A DNA stretch of 64,000 bases from CAVYTF01 sp963771435 (GTDB lineage Bacteria; Bacteroidota; Bacteroidia; Chitinophagales; Chitinophagaceae). Under the pieces are notes generated by a model that saw only the letters and a list, made by a program, of their open reading frames with translations, was not told where the DNA came from and did no database searches. A program made the position numbers and the translations under genes. Shown here piece by piece: positions 1 through 8,016 of the stretch. How positions within the stretch are numbered: position 1 is the first letter of the stretch; the number at the start of each line of letters is the position of its first letter. The stretch lies in contig CAVYTF010000026.1 in assembly GCA_963771435.1 (NCBI GenBank), positions 22,926-86,925 of the forward strand, given 5' to 3'.

Positions 1-86
1 AGTGAATTAAATTGTTTTCCGGCAGTATATGTTTTTTATAAATAATTTAGTTCCTATTAATTCTGTAATTTTAATAACGTCTATCA

Positions 87-94
87 TATATTTG
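87..94 (+). promoter_or_regulatory. Candidate Bacteroidota -7 promoter element (TATATTTG)
   Basis: TATATTTG fits the Bacteroidota -7 consensus TAnnTTTG and lies 38 bases before the ATG at 133. No clear -33 TTG/TTTG partner is visible at the expected distance. It is the best candidate for the start of the polysaccharide operon, whose next genes follow with very short gaps. Element match is seen; function is inferred. Confidence 0.45.
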
Positions 95-132
95 CAGTTC
101 ATTTGGTGTATCAAAAATTACTATTTCCTTGT

Positions 133-936
133 ATGAGAAAGGACTTCACGGGTATTAAAATATGGTTATTGTTTGTTTTATCTGGTTGGTTAATTTTATC
201 TTCTTGTGTTAATCAAAAAAAGGCTACTTATTTTAACAATCTTCCTGATTCATCATACATCCCGCTTGCTGTATTAACTGCTCCGCAGCAGCCCATACAG
301 ATAAACGACATTTTATACATAAGAATTGGTGGGGAAAGCGAAAAAACTGTACAATATATTAATCAATATTTAGTTGGAGGTAACGGAGCTGCAATAGGAG
401 TATCACCCGGCGTAGGTGGTGGGGGGCTACAATTTACAGTTGATATAAACGGTAATATTGATCTTCCAAAAGTTGGCAAAATAAAAGTGTTGGGTTTAAC
501 GAAAGATCAAGCAAAAGATACGATAAAAACTGCCTATTCAGAATATTTACAGGATCCCATTATTAGCCTGGATCTGAGTCCTTTCAAGTTTGCTGTTTTA
601 GGCGAAGTAAAAGCACCTGGTTATTATTCTGTACAAAATGAAAGAATAAATATTTTTGAAGCAATGGCATTAGCTGGTGATATGACAGAATACGCCAAAA
701 AAAATGATGTAAAGATTATTCGTCAGGCTGCTGATGGTACGAGAGAAATTATAGGCCTTAATTTTAATGATAAGAGTATACTCAATTCTCCATATTATTA
801 TCTCAACCGCTATGATATTATTTTTGTTGAACCTCTGAAAGTGAAATTAATAAATGATAATACGGGCAGGACTTCTGCCGTTATTGCTGCAGTGAGTAGT
901 GTTCTTGCTTTAGTTTTTGTGATATTTAAGAAATAG
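133..936 (+). CDS. Polysaccharide export outer-membrane lipoprotein (Wza type)
   Basis: 267-residue homologue of the Wza/KpsD export family, which forms the outer-membrane channel for capsule or exopolysaccharide. The ATG at 133 is preferred over an upstream TTG at 103 because it gives a normal lipoprotein signal: basic MRKDF start, hydrophobic core and lipobox LSSC with the acylated Cys at residue 25. A polysaccharide-export domain follows (INDILYIRIGG, then DINGNIDLPKVGKI), then a SLBB-like segment (FAVLGEVKAPGYYSV). A hydrophobic C-terminal helix ends in IFKK. The gene is separated by one base from the Wzc-type kinase, the usual pairing. Family assignment is firm; the exact glycan is unknown. 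Confidence 0.92.
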   Translation: MRKDFTGIKIWLLFVLSGWLILSSCVNQKKATYFNNLPDSSYIPLAVLTAPQQPIQINDILYIRIGGESEKTVQYINQYLVGGNGAAIGVSPGVGGGGLQFTVDINGNIDLPKVGKIKVLGLTKDQAKDTIKTAYSEYLQDPIISLDLSPFKFAVLGEVKAPGYYSVQNERINIFEAMALAGDMTEYAKKNDVKIIRQAADGTREIIGLNFNDKSILNSPYYYLNRYDIIFVEPLKVKLINDNTGRTSAVIAAVSSVLALVFVIFKK

Positions 937-937
937 A

Positions 938-3343
938 ATGAGTTACCCTGTTAATGATACGGATACAGAACTTGTAGCAACGTCAAATTCCCAATTTGAT
1001 ATAAAAAAATTTATATACAAAATCATAGGGTTTTTGCCATGGATTGTATTGTCAGTCCTTCTATCATATGGCGCTGCTATGATTTATTTACGTTATACGC
1101 CAAAGTTTCATGAAGTTGCAGCCAATTTACTTATAAAAGACGAAGAAGAAAATAATTCAGATAATCATATTTTAGAAGAACTTGGTGTAATGCCCAACAG
1201 TATGGATGTGCAAAACGAGATAGACATTTTGCAGTCTTATGGTATTGCTTCCGATGTAGTAGATTCTCTCAACTTACAATTGCAACTAATAGAGCAAGGG
1301 AGGATTGCGTCTTCAGCACTATATGGCGATAGAAGCCCCGTTTTAATTAATTCTATCAAAGGTGACACTGCCATGTTTGTTCCGGCTGTTTATAAGCTGC
1401 TATTAAAAGAAAATAATTTTTCTATTATTGAAAATGGACAAAGATCTCATCATCTATATAATGATACCTTTTTATTTGCAGGAAAAAATGTTTATTTTAC
1501 TCGGAATAAAAATGTGAGAATTAATTATCAAGGTTATATACTCAATGTAAGAAGTGTTCATGATGTTGCTATGGCTCTGAAATCCGGCATCAGTGTAAAA
1601 AAATTACATGATATGGGAGGAATTCTAGAGATAGGTATGCTGGATGAAATACCTCAACGAGCCATTGATGTTATTAACAAACTTATAGAAGCTTATAATG
1701 CAGCGGGGGTTACTGATAAAGATATTGCAGGATACAAAACAATGCGTTTTATTACTGAACGGATTGACACAGTTTCTGCACAACTTGATAGTCTTGAAAT
1801 AAGAACTAATGCTTTTAAAAGTGCCAATAAAATTAATGATATTACTGATGCAGGGCAACAATATCTTAATGCTGCTCTTGATTATGATAAAGGTAAAACT
1901 GAACAAAAGGTTAAAATACTATTGCTGGAGTCATTGGAAAATTATATAAAGAACTCTAAAAGTTTCACTGATATTATTCCTTCTAACAAAGGATTGTCTG
2001 AAACAACCCTTGAAAGTTTGATTGAGCAGTATAACGAGGCTGTTTTACAATTGCAAAGTCAGGAAAAAATTAGCACGGAAAGAGATCCTATTTTGGCAAG
2101 GTATAAAACTGTTATTATTGAATTAAAGAGTAACCTAATTAAAAATATTGAAAGTATAAAAACAGGGTATCAAACTAATCTTGAACAAATTACTTCTTCG
2201 GAAAATAATTTTGACAACTTATTGGCAGGCTTGCCCGAGAAAGAAAGAGAACTGGTAAAATTAAAACGCCAAAGCGGAGTGGTGGAGCAATTATATTTAT
2301 ATCTTTTGCAAAAGAAAGAAGAAACTCAACTTTCGCTTGCCTCAAATATTAATAATACACGTGTTGTGGATGAAGCTTTTGATTTGGGAGTAGTTTTACC
2401 ACAGGGCTCACAGGTAAAAATGTTTGCTTTTTTAATAGGGGTTTTTATCCCTTTAATAATAATGCTTCTGCTTGACTTTTTTAATAATAAGATAACTGAT
2501 AGAAAAGAAGTGGAAGAAGGAACACGCGTACCTATAATGGGTGAACTTTCCTTTGACCGTAAAATAAAAAATATTGTTACAACAGCCAGGAGTAGAAGCA
2601 TCATTGCAGAGCAATTGAGACTTGTACGGACCAACCTACATTATATGGGGGGCTCTACACCTCTTAAAACGATTTTAGTTACATCCTTTATGAGCGGTGA
2701 GGGGAAAAGCTTTGTTTCTATTAACCTTGCGATGAGCCTTGCTTCAAATAATGCAAGAGTGCTTTTAGTTGAACTTGATTTAAGGAAACCTAAATTTAGT
2801 AAATACCTAGATATTAAACCGGAATATGGCTTAACGGATTATATTGTCAATAATGTTCTCGTTAAAAATATCATTACAAAATTGCCAAATACAGATGTTG
2901 ATATTATTACTTCTGGACCATTACCCCCCAACCCAACAGAATTCCTGGCAAGCCCAAAACTTGCTAATACCTTTGCAGAGTTGGAAAAAGTTTATGATTA
3001 TATCATAATTGATTCATCGCCTATTGGCCTTGTTGCAGATACTTTTTCGCTTGAGCAATTTGCTCAGGCCACTTTGTTTGTTGTACGCCACGTTTATTCA
3101 TATAAGACCACACTACAGTTTATTGAAAGATTATATGCCGAAAAAAGATTTAAAAACCTTGGCATTATTGTTAATGGTATACGAAATGTAAAGGGCATGG
3201 GGTATGGTTATGGATATGCCTACGGTTATAGTTATGGTTATGGTTATAGCTATGGCTATGGTAATGGGTATTACGAAGGTGGTAGTAAAAAGAAAGAGGT
3301 AGAAGCCAAAAATGCATTTTCTTTCTTTAAAAAGAATGCTTGA
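938..3343 (+). CDS. wzc: Wzc-type chain-length regulator and tyrosine autokinase
   Basis: 801-residue polysaccharide co-polymerase with fused BY-kinase. Two membrane segments (about residues 30-52 and 495-515) flank a large periplasmic coiled-coil region. The cytoplasmic kinase carries Walker A (GEGKS, 587-591), Walker A' (VELDL, with Asp near 614) and Walker B (IIIDSSP, Asp near 692). The C-terminus (about 755-780) is a Tyr-Gly cluster, the autophosphorylation tail of this family. It controls chain length and export together with the preceding Wza-type channel. The PHP phosphatase at 40957 at the far end of the locus is the expected antagonist. The short tandem DNA repeat encoding the Tyr tail may vary in copy number. 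Confidence 0.95.
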   Translation: MSYPVNDTDTELVATSNSQFDIKKFIYKIIGFLPWIVLSVLLSYGAAMIYLRYTPKFHEVAANLLIKDEEENNSDNHILEELGVMPNSMDVQNEIDILQSYGIASDVVDSLNLQLQLIEQGRIASSALYGDRSPVLINSIKGDTAMFVPAVYKLLLKENNFSIIENGQRSHHLYNDTFLFAGKNVYFTRNKNVRINYQGYILNVRSVHDVAMALKSGISVKKLHDMGGILEIGMLDEIPQRAIDVINKLIEAYNAAGVTDKDIAGYKTMRFITERIDTVSAQLDSLEIRTNAFKSANKINDITDAGQQYLNAALDYDKGKTEQKVKILLLESLENYIKNSKSFTDIIPSNKGLSETTLESLIEQYNEAVLQLQSQEKISTERDPILARYKTVIIELKSNLIKNIESIKTGYQTNLEQITSSENNFDNLLAGLPEKERELVKLKRQSGVVEQLYLYLLQKKEETQLSLASNINNTRVVDEAFDLGVVLPQGSQVKMFAFLIGVFIPLIIMLLLDFFNNKITDRKEVEEGTRVPIMGELSFDRKIKNIVTTARSRSIIAEQLRLVRTNLHYMGGSTPLKTILVTSFMSGEGKSFVSINLAMSLASNNARVLLVELDLRKPKFSKYLDIKPEYGLTDYIVNNVLVKNIITKLPNTDVDIITSGPLPPNPTEFLASPKLANTFAELEKVYDYIIIDSSPIGLVADTFSLEQFAQATLFVVRHVYSYKTTLQFIERLYAEKRFKNLGIIVNGIRNVKGMGYGYGYAYGYSYGYGYSYGYGNGYYEGGSKKKEVEAKNAFSFFKKNA

Positions 3344-3399
3344 TTAGTTAATAAAGTAGTTGTATTATTTTTTTGTCATGTGAGTGAAGTGGCGGAGCT

Positions 3400-3921
3400 A
3401 TGCTGATACAAATAGATAAAATAATAAAAAAGTGGTATGTGCTTTACACTAAACCACGATGGGAAAAAAAAGTTCATAGCTTGCTGCTTAAAAAAGAAAT
3501 TGAGAGTTGGTGCCCATTACAAAAGATACAAAAGCAATGGAGTGATAGAAAAAAAATTGTTGAAGAACCACTTTTCCGATCATATGTTTTTGTAAGAATC
3601 AATGAAGATGAAAGAATAAAAGTGCTACAGACAGAAGGAGTAATTAATTTTGTACACTACTTGCAAAAACCTGCAGTAATTCGGAATGAAGAAATAGCGT
3701 TAATTAAATCATACCTCCTTAAAAAAGATGCAAAACTTTCTGTTCAATCTCAGTCCTCTTTTCAAATAAATGATAAAATTATTGTACGACAGGGTATATT
3801 CATGGATAATACGGGTATTGTGCTACGAAGCGGAAGCAAAAAAATTTATGTGCAATTAGAAAGCCTAGGACAGATAATGATAGTGGAATTTCCAATAAAT
3901 TATGTTTCTTCTATTCTTTAA
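3400..3921 (+). CDS. UpxY/NusG-like transcription antiterminator
   Basis: 173 residues. The N-terminal NGN domain (about 10-105) starts with the typical KKWYVLYTKPRWEKKV and contains SYVFVRI. A KOW-like C-terminal segment (INDKIIVRQG to VQLESLG) follows. In Bacteroides the UpxY proteins bind RNA polymerase near the start of a capsule operon and let it read through the long transcript. This gene sits third in a ~40-kb rightward locus, which fits that role. ATG start; the stop overlaps the next ATG by one base (TAATG). Subfamily assignment rests on context plus the NGN signature. Confidence 0.88.
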   Translation: MLIQIDKIIKKWYVLYTKPRWEKKVHSLLLKKEIESWCPLQKIQKQWSDRKKIVEEPLFRSYVFVRINEDERIKVLQTEGVINFVHYLQKPAVIRNEEIALIKSYLLKKDAKLSVQSQSSFQINDKIIVRQGIFMDNTGIVLRSGSKKIYVQLESLGQIMIVEFPINYVSSIL

Positions 3922-4919
3922 TGGAGAAGAATAACATTCTCATCATAGGATTCGGTTCGATTGGTAAAAGGCATTTGGGAAATATTTTATTACTAGGGTA
4001 TGGAAATGTATCAGTTATAAGCCGAACCAAAAAAAATGATACTGAATTTCCTTTTGTAAGATTTTATAATACAATTGAAGAAAGTTTTGAAAATAACTTT
4101 TTTGATAAAGCATTTATTTGTACACCTACTTCTTACCACATAAAAGATCTGATTTTATTGCTGCATTACAGAGTGAAGAATATTTATATAGAAAAGCCAC
4201 TGAGTAATTCGTACCATCGAATAGAAGATGTAATTAAACTTGGATTGCTAGGTCAAAGCAATATTGTTGTGGGATACGATTTGCATTTTGATTTAGGGAT
4301 TGCAAAAGTCCGTGAACTTATTGGTGAAAATGTAATTGGAAGAATTCTTTCTGCAAATGTTTTTGTGGGGCAGCATCTAAGTCAATGGCGGCCCAACGAA
4401 GATTATAGAGAAGGAATGAGTGCAAAGGATGAGACAGGCGGAGGAGTTTTGCTTGATTTGATTCATGAATTTGATTATTTATGCTGGCTTTTTGGCGATG
4501 TTGATTTTGTTGCCTGTGATTATTTGAACTCAGGCGAATTGGAGATTGAAACTGAAGAATCGGCCAATGTATTACTCAAATTCGAGAGCGGAATCAGCGC
4601 TACAATACATTTAGATTATTTGCAAAAAAAAATAATCAGGCATTGCATTTTTACCGGAACAAAGGGAACCATTACTTGGGATGTGGTAAAATGCTGGGTG
4701 AATTGGGTTGATAAAAATGGAACAGAAATGGGATTTGATTATTCAGGCATGGAACGAAATGACAGGTTTATTGCTATTATAAAAGCTTTTCTCGAACATA
4801 AAAAAGATGAAAGGCTTACAAGCCTAAATGAAGGATTGAAGAGTTTGCGGGTTGTATTGGCGGCAAAAAAATCATGTGAGGATCAGTGTTTTGTAAAGGT
4901 AGCGAGCGTTGCTGGATGA
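3921..4919 (+). CDS. Gfo/Idh/MocA-family sugar oxidoreductase
   Basis: 332-residue NAD(P)-dependent dehydrogenase. The N-terminal Rossmann fold has GFGSIGKRH at residues 10-18, and the family EKPLS motif lies near residue 93. The C-terminal domain carries GGGVLLDLIHEFDY. It is translationally coupled to the antiterminator and precedes a cytidylyltransferase and an SDR. Similar oxidoreductases occur in flagellin and surface nonulosonic acid clusters, so it probably oxidises or reduces a nucleotide-sugar or nonulosonate intermediate. The substrate cannot be read from sequence. A second family member lies at 35799, of a different, WbpB/WlbA-like subtype. Confidence 0.85.
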   Translation: MEKNNILIIGFGSIGKRHLGNILLLGYGNVSVISRTKKNDTEFPFVRFYNTIEESFENNFFDKAFICTPTSYHIKDLILLLHYRVKNIYIEKPLSNSYHRIEDVIKLGLLGQSNIVVGYDLHFDLGIAKVRELIGENVIGRILSANVFVGQHLSQWRPNEDYREGMSAKDETGGGVLLDLIHEFDYLCWLFGDVDFVACDYLNSGELEIETEESANVLLKFESGISATIHLDYLQKKIIRHCIFTGTKGTITWDVVKCWVNWVDKNGTEMGFDYSGMERNDRFIAIIKAFLEHKKDERLTSLNEGLKSLRVVLAAKKSCEDQCFVKVASVAG

Positions 4920-4957
4920 TGAAACTTTTAATTGTTATTATTTACTAACCTTTCTCA

Positions 4958-5656
4958 TTGTTTATTCTTGCTACAATATGCTGCAGAGGGGGGTCGAAGG
5001 GCGTAAAAGAGAAAAATATAAGACTACTTAATAAAAAACCTTTAATTATTTATACCGTTGAAACTGCTTTTGAAAGCAATCTTATAGATGATATCGTTGT
5101 TTCTACTGACAGTGAAGAAATTAAGATGGTTGCACAAAAATTTGGTGTAAAAAAAGTATTGATGCGGCCTACTGAGCTTGCTACTGATACTGCATCTAAA
5201 TGGCCAGTGTTCATTCATGCGGTGGAAACATATGAAAGAGAATATGGCCAGAAAGTGGATTGGCTGGTAGACCTTGATGTTACTGTTCCATTGAAAACGA
5301 AGGAAGATATAGATGGCGCGATACAATTTGCGCAACAAAATGAAAATGTTGATGTTGTAATTACTGGTTACGAGCCGGAACGTAATCCTTACTTTAATAT
5401 GATGGAAGTGAATATATATGGGTTTGCGGAAATAGTGAAGAAAACAGAAAAGCCAATTGTGCGGAGGCAGGATGCTCCAAAGGTTTTTAGCCTGACACCT
5501 GCTGCTTATGTGATTAAAAAAGAGGCTTTGTACGAATATGAACACTGGAGCAAGGCAAAGTGCATGGTGTATGAGATTCCAAGGGAACATGCAATTGATA
5601 TAGATACTGAAACAGATTTTAAACTGGTTGAATTTTTAATGAATGAGCGTATATAA
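4958..5656 (+). CDS. Acylneuraminate cytidylyltransferase (PtmB/LegF-like, set 1)
   Basis: 232 residues. CMP-nonulosonate synthetase, which activates a sialic-like acid with CTP. The nucleotide-binding signature CRGGSKGVKEKN lies at residues 9-20, and PLIIYTVE follows. VDWLVDLDVTVPLKT and the late DIDTETDFKLVE are also family features. The start is TTG at 4958: an in-frame TAA at 4946 leaves no earlier option, and it places RGGSKG at the normal distance from the N-terminus. It overlaps the SDR gene by 14 bases, as ptmB and ptmA adjoin in Campylobacter. A second, more distant cytidylyltransferase is at 11326. Confidence 0.88.
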   Translation: MFILATICCRGGSKGVKEKNIRLLNKKPLIIYTVETAFESNLIDDIVVSTDSEEIKMVAQKFGVKKVLMRPTELATDTASKWPVFIHAVETYEREYGQKVDWLVDLDVTVPLKTKEDIDGAIQFAQQNENVDVVITGYEPERNPYFNMMEVNIYGFAEIVKKTEKPIVRRQDAPKVFSLTPAAYVIKKEALYEYEHWSKAKCMVYEIPREHAIDIDTETDFKLVEFLMNERI

Positions 5657-6443
5657 GCTGTTTGACTTATCTGGAAGAGTAGCGATTGTGACGGGTGGCG
5701 GAGGATTGCTGGCTACTGAACATGCAATTGCGCTGGGTGCTTATGGAGCAAAAGTGATTCTAGCGGACGTTAATAAAGAGAAATGTGATAAGGCAGTTGA
5801 AGGCTTGATGGAACAAGGTATTGTGTGTGAAGCGAAGGTTTGTGATGTGACAAGGAAAGAAAGCTGGCAGGGGTTGTTAGAAGAAGTTATGAGAGATCTT
5901 GGGAGAGTTGATATACTTATTAATAATGCGGGGTTTACTAACCAAAGTAAATCAAAGAATTTTGATGCGGAGGTTGAAGATTTTCCTTTGGAGGACTGGA
6001 ATGAGATCATGAATGTGAACCTGACGGGGACGTTTTTGGGATGCCAGGTTGTGGGGAAGCAGATGCTGAAGCAGGGAAAGGGATGTATCATTAATATGGC
6101 GTCTTTGTATGGGGTGGTTAGCCCTAACCATAATATATACCCGGGAACGGGGATAAGCCAGCCGATTGCTTATAGCGTGAGTAAACACGGGGTGATCGGG
6201 CTGACGAAATATTTGGCGACTTTGTGGGCAGGGAAGGGTGTGCGGGTGAATGCTTTGACGCCGGGGGGTATTTTTAATGATCATGAAGGATTGTTTTTGG
6301 AAAGGTTTAAACAATTGAACCCAATTGGAAGGATGAGTGACAAAAGTGAACTAAGGGGGGCGGTGGTTTATTTGGCGAGCGATGCGGCGAGCCATGTGGT
6401 GGGACATAATTTGGTGGTGGATGGGGGATGGACGGCATGGTGA
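5643..6443 (+). CDS. SDR oxidoreductase (PtmA-like)
   Basis: 266-residue classical short-chain dehydrogenase. The cofactor motif is TGGGGLLA (residues 17-24), NNAG lies near 92, and the catalytic Tyr-Lys pair sits in YSVSKHG. LTPGGI and VVDGG close the domain. Order and overlap with the cytidylyltransferase match PtmB-PtmA pairs in legionaminic-acid clusters, so a role in supplying the amino-sugar precursor is inferred. From about base 5990 onward the coding strand turns strongly G-rich, although the first 350 bases look like the rest of the locus. The reading frame is intact through this change. No gene follows for 531 bases. Confidence 0.85.
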   Translation: MSVYKLFDLSGRVAIVTGGGGLLATEHAIALGAYGAKVILADVNKEKCDKAVEGLMEQGIVCEAKVCDVTRKESWQGLLEEVMRDLGRVDILINNAGFTNQSKSKNFDAEVEDFPLEDWNEIMNVNLTGTFLGCQVVGKQMLKQGKGCIINMASLYGVVSPNHNIYPGTGISQPIAYSVSKHGVIGLTKYLATLWAGKGVRVNALTPGGIFNDHEGLFLERFKQLNPIGRMSDKSELRGAVVYLASDAASHVVGHNLVVDGGWTAW

Positions 6444-6517
6444 TTCATGATTTTTGATTTTAGATTGATGATTGAAAGACAAAGTGACATGTCGACTGCA
6501 AAAATGGCTACGATTTT

Positions 6518-6685
6518 AGCCGGAGCGAATATGAATGAAGCAGGAGTGAGTATGAATGAAGCCGGAGTGAGTGTGAATGAAGCAGGAGCGAGTATGAAAG
6601 TAGCCGGAGTGAGTATGAATGAAGCCGGAGTGAGTGTGAATGAAGCAGGAGCGAATATGAATGAAGCAGGAGCGAGTAATGAAAG
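6518..6685. repeat. Array A: eight 21-base direct repeats
   Basis: Exactly eight consecutive 21-base units with no indels. Each begins AGCMGGAGYGARTR and ends in TGAATGA or a variant (AAAGT, GAAAG). Units differ by substitutions only, and AGCAGG and AGCCGG forms alternate irregularly. The period keeps one frame open on each strand (a NEAGVS-type heptad on plus), but there is no domain, signal or conserved start, so it is not called as a gene. It lies between the SDR and neuB genes inside an otherwise compact operon. One of six arrays in the window with the same period but unrelated sequence. Confidence 0.9.
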
Positions 6686-6785
6686 TGACAATAATGGAGT
6701 GGAGTGATTAAATATGAGATTTAGCTGTTGCATATTGGGAGGGAGGTTGTGGTTTGAGATGATGAGCAGAGTTACTGCTGTTGAA

Positions 6786-6860
6786 GGGCTGCGGGATAGA
6801 AGTGGAAAGCCCGGTGAAGGTTTGTGTATAGCCTTGTGCCGGACTTGGAACGGACAGCCC
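6786..6860 (+). ncRNA. Candidate structured RNA or mobile palindromic element
   Basis: A compact fold is visible. GGGCT (6786-6790) pairs with AGCCC (6856-6860). Inside, CCGGTGAAGG (6811-6820) pairs with CCTTGTGCCGG (6832-6842) around an 11-base loop, with two wobble pairs and one bulge. Two similar half motifs frame the hairpin: GGGATAGAAGTGGAAAGCCC and GGACTTGGAACGGACAGCCC. From memory, comparable intergenic elements with GATAGAAG-GGAAAGCCCG and CGGACAGCCCG recur in Bacteroidota genomes, but I could not check this here. No credible ORF covers it. It may be a cis element upstream of neuB or a dispersed repeat; strand is uncertain. Confidence 0.45.
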
Positions 6861-6974
6861 GGACTGAAGTTGAGGCGTGCTGTTTAAAGATGAGAGCCCC
6901 AAAAGAGTTAGTTGAATAGTTGATTGGGTTGATGGTGGGAAGTAAATTTTTAATTCTTAACTTTTAATTGATAG

Positions 6975-8016
6975 GTGAATCCTTTTATTGAAATAGCGGG
7001 GCGGAAGATAGGGTATGATTTTGAGCCGCTGGTGATCGCTGAGATCGGGATAAACCATGAGGGGAGCCTGGTGGTGGCAAAGGAGATGGTGGACGCGGCG
7101 GAGAAGGCGGGTGTGGAAGTGGTGAAACATCAGACGCATATTGTGGAGGACGAGATGAGTGGGGCGGCGAAAAATACGGTGCCGGGGAATGCGGATGTGA
7201 GTATTTATGAGATCATGCGGCGGTGTGCGCTGACGGAGGGGGAGGAGTTGGAACTGAAAAATTATGTGGAGGGGAAGGGGATGATATTTATGAGTACGCC
7301 GTTTAGCCGGGCGGCGGCAAACAGGCTGCGGGGGTGGGATGTGCCGGCATATAAGATAGGGAGCGGGGAGTGTAATAATTACCCATTGCTGGAACATATT
7401 GCGGGGTTTGGAAAGCCGGTGATATTGAGTACGGGGATGAACACAATAGAAAGTGTGAGAAAGGCGGTGTCGATATTTAAGAAACATGGGGTGGCGGTGG
7501 CGCTGTTGCATACGACGAATTTATACCCGACACCGAATAAACTGGTGCGGCTGGGGGCGATGGTGGAGCTACAGAAGGCTTTTCCGGACGTGGTGGTGGG
7601 ATTGAGCGAATCATACGGTGACGAACCATGCGTGTTTTGGGGGGGTGGCGCTGGGGGCGAGTATTCTGGAGAGGCATTTTACGGATTTGATGGAGCGGAA
7701 GGGGCCGGATATTGTGTGTTCGATGGATGGGCAGGCTTGCAGGGAGCTGATAGAGGGGAGTAAAATTATTGCACAGCAGCGAGGCGGCCAAAAGGAGCCG
7801 GCGGCGGAGGAGCAGGTGACGATCGATTTTGCTTTTGCGACGGTGTGTACGATAAGGCCGATCAAAAAAGGAGAGGTATTTACGGAGGAGAATATATGGG
7901 TGAAACGGCCGGGGAAGGGGGGGATATTGGCAGAAAATTTTAATAATATAATTGGAAAAATGACCAAAAAAGAACTAATGGAAGATGTTCAGGTTGGTTG
8001 GGAGGATATAGCTTGA
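6975..8016 (+). pseudogene. neuB: NeuB-type nonulosonate synthase, set 1, frameshifted
   Basis: Condenses an N-acyl-mannosamine-like sugar with phosphoenolpyruvate. The first frame (GTG 6975 to about 7607) carries VIAEIGINHEG, KHQTHI, STPFS, YKIGSGE and PVILSTGM and ends at GLS. The family pattern GLSxHT...ACxGAVALGASILERHFT then continues one base later (NHTVTNHACFGGVALGAS...), with a C-terminal SAF-like segment (RPIKKGEVFTEENIWVKRPGKG), to the TGA at 8016. One extra base near 7607-7609 joins the two parts into ~346 residues. Either decay or a sequencing error. Coding-strand G content is unusually high up to about 7930. The stop overlaps the neuC ATG (TGATG). Confidence 0.87.

Noticed and set aside
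6447..6733. Reading frames on both strands over array A (heptad NEAGVS-type on plus, TPASF-type on minus)
   Set aside because: They follow from a 21-base period without stops. There is no domain, no conserved start and no support on one strand over the other.
6957..7967. Long minus-strand frames opposite neuB set 1
   Set aside because: They arise from the G-rich coding strand, which removes stops on the complement. The translations are His/Arg/Pro-rich with no family features, while the plus strand carries clear NeuB motifs.
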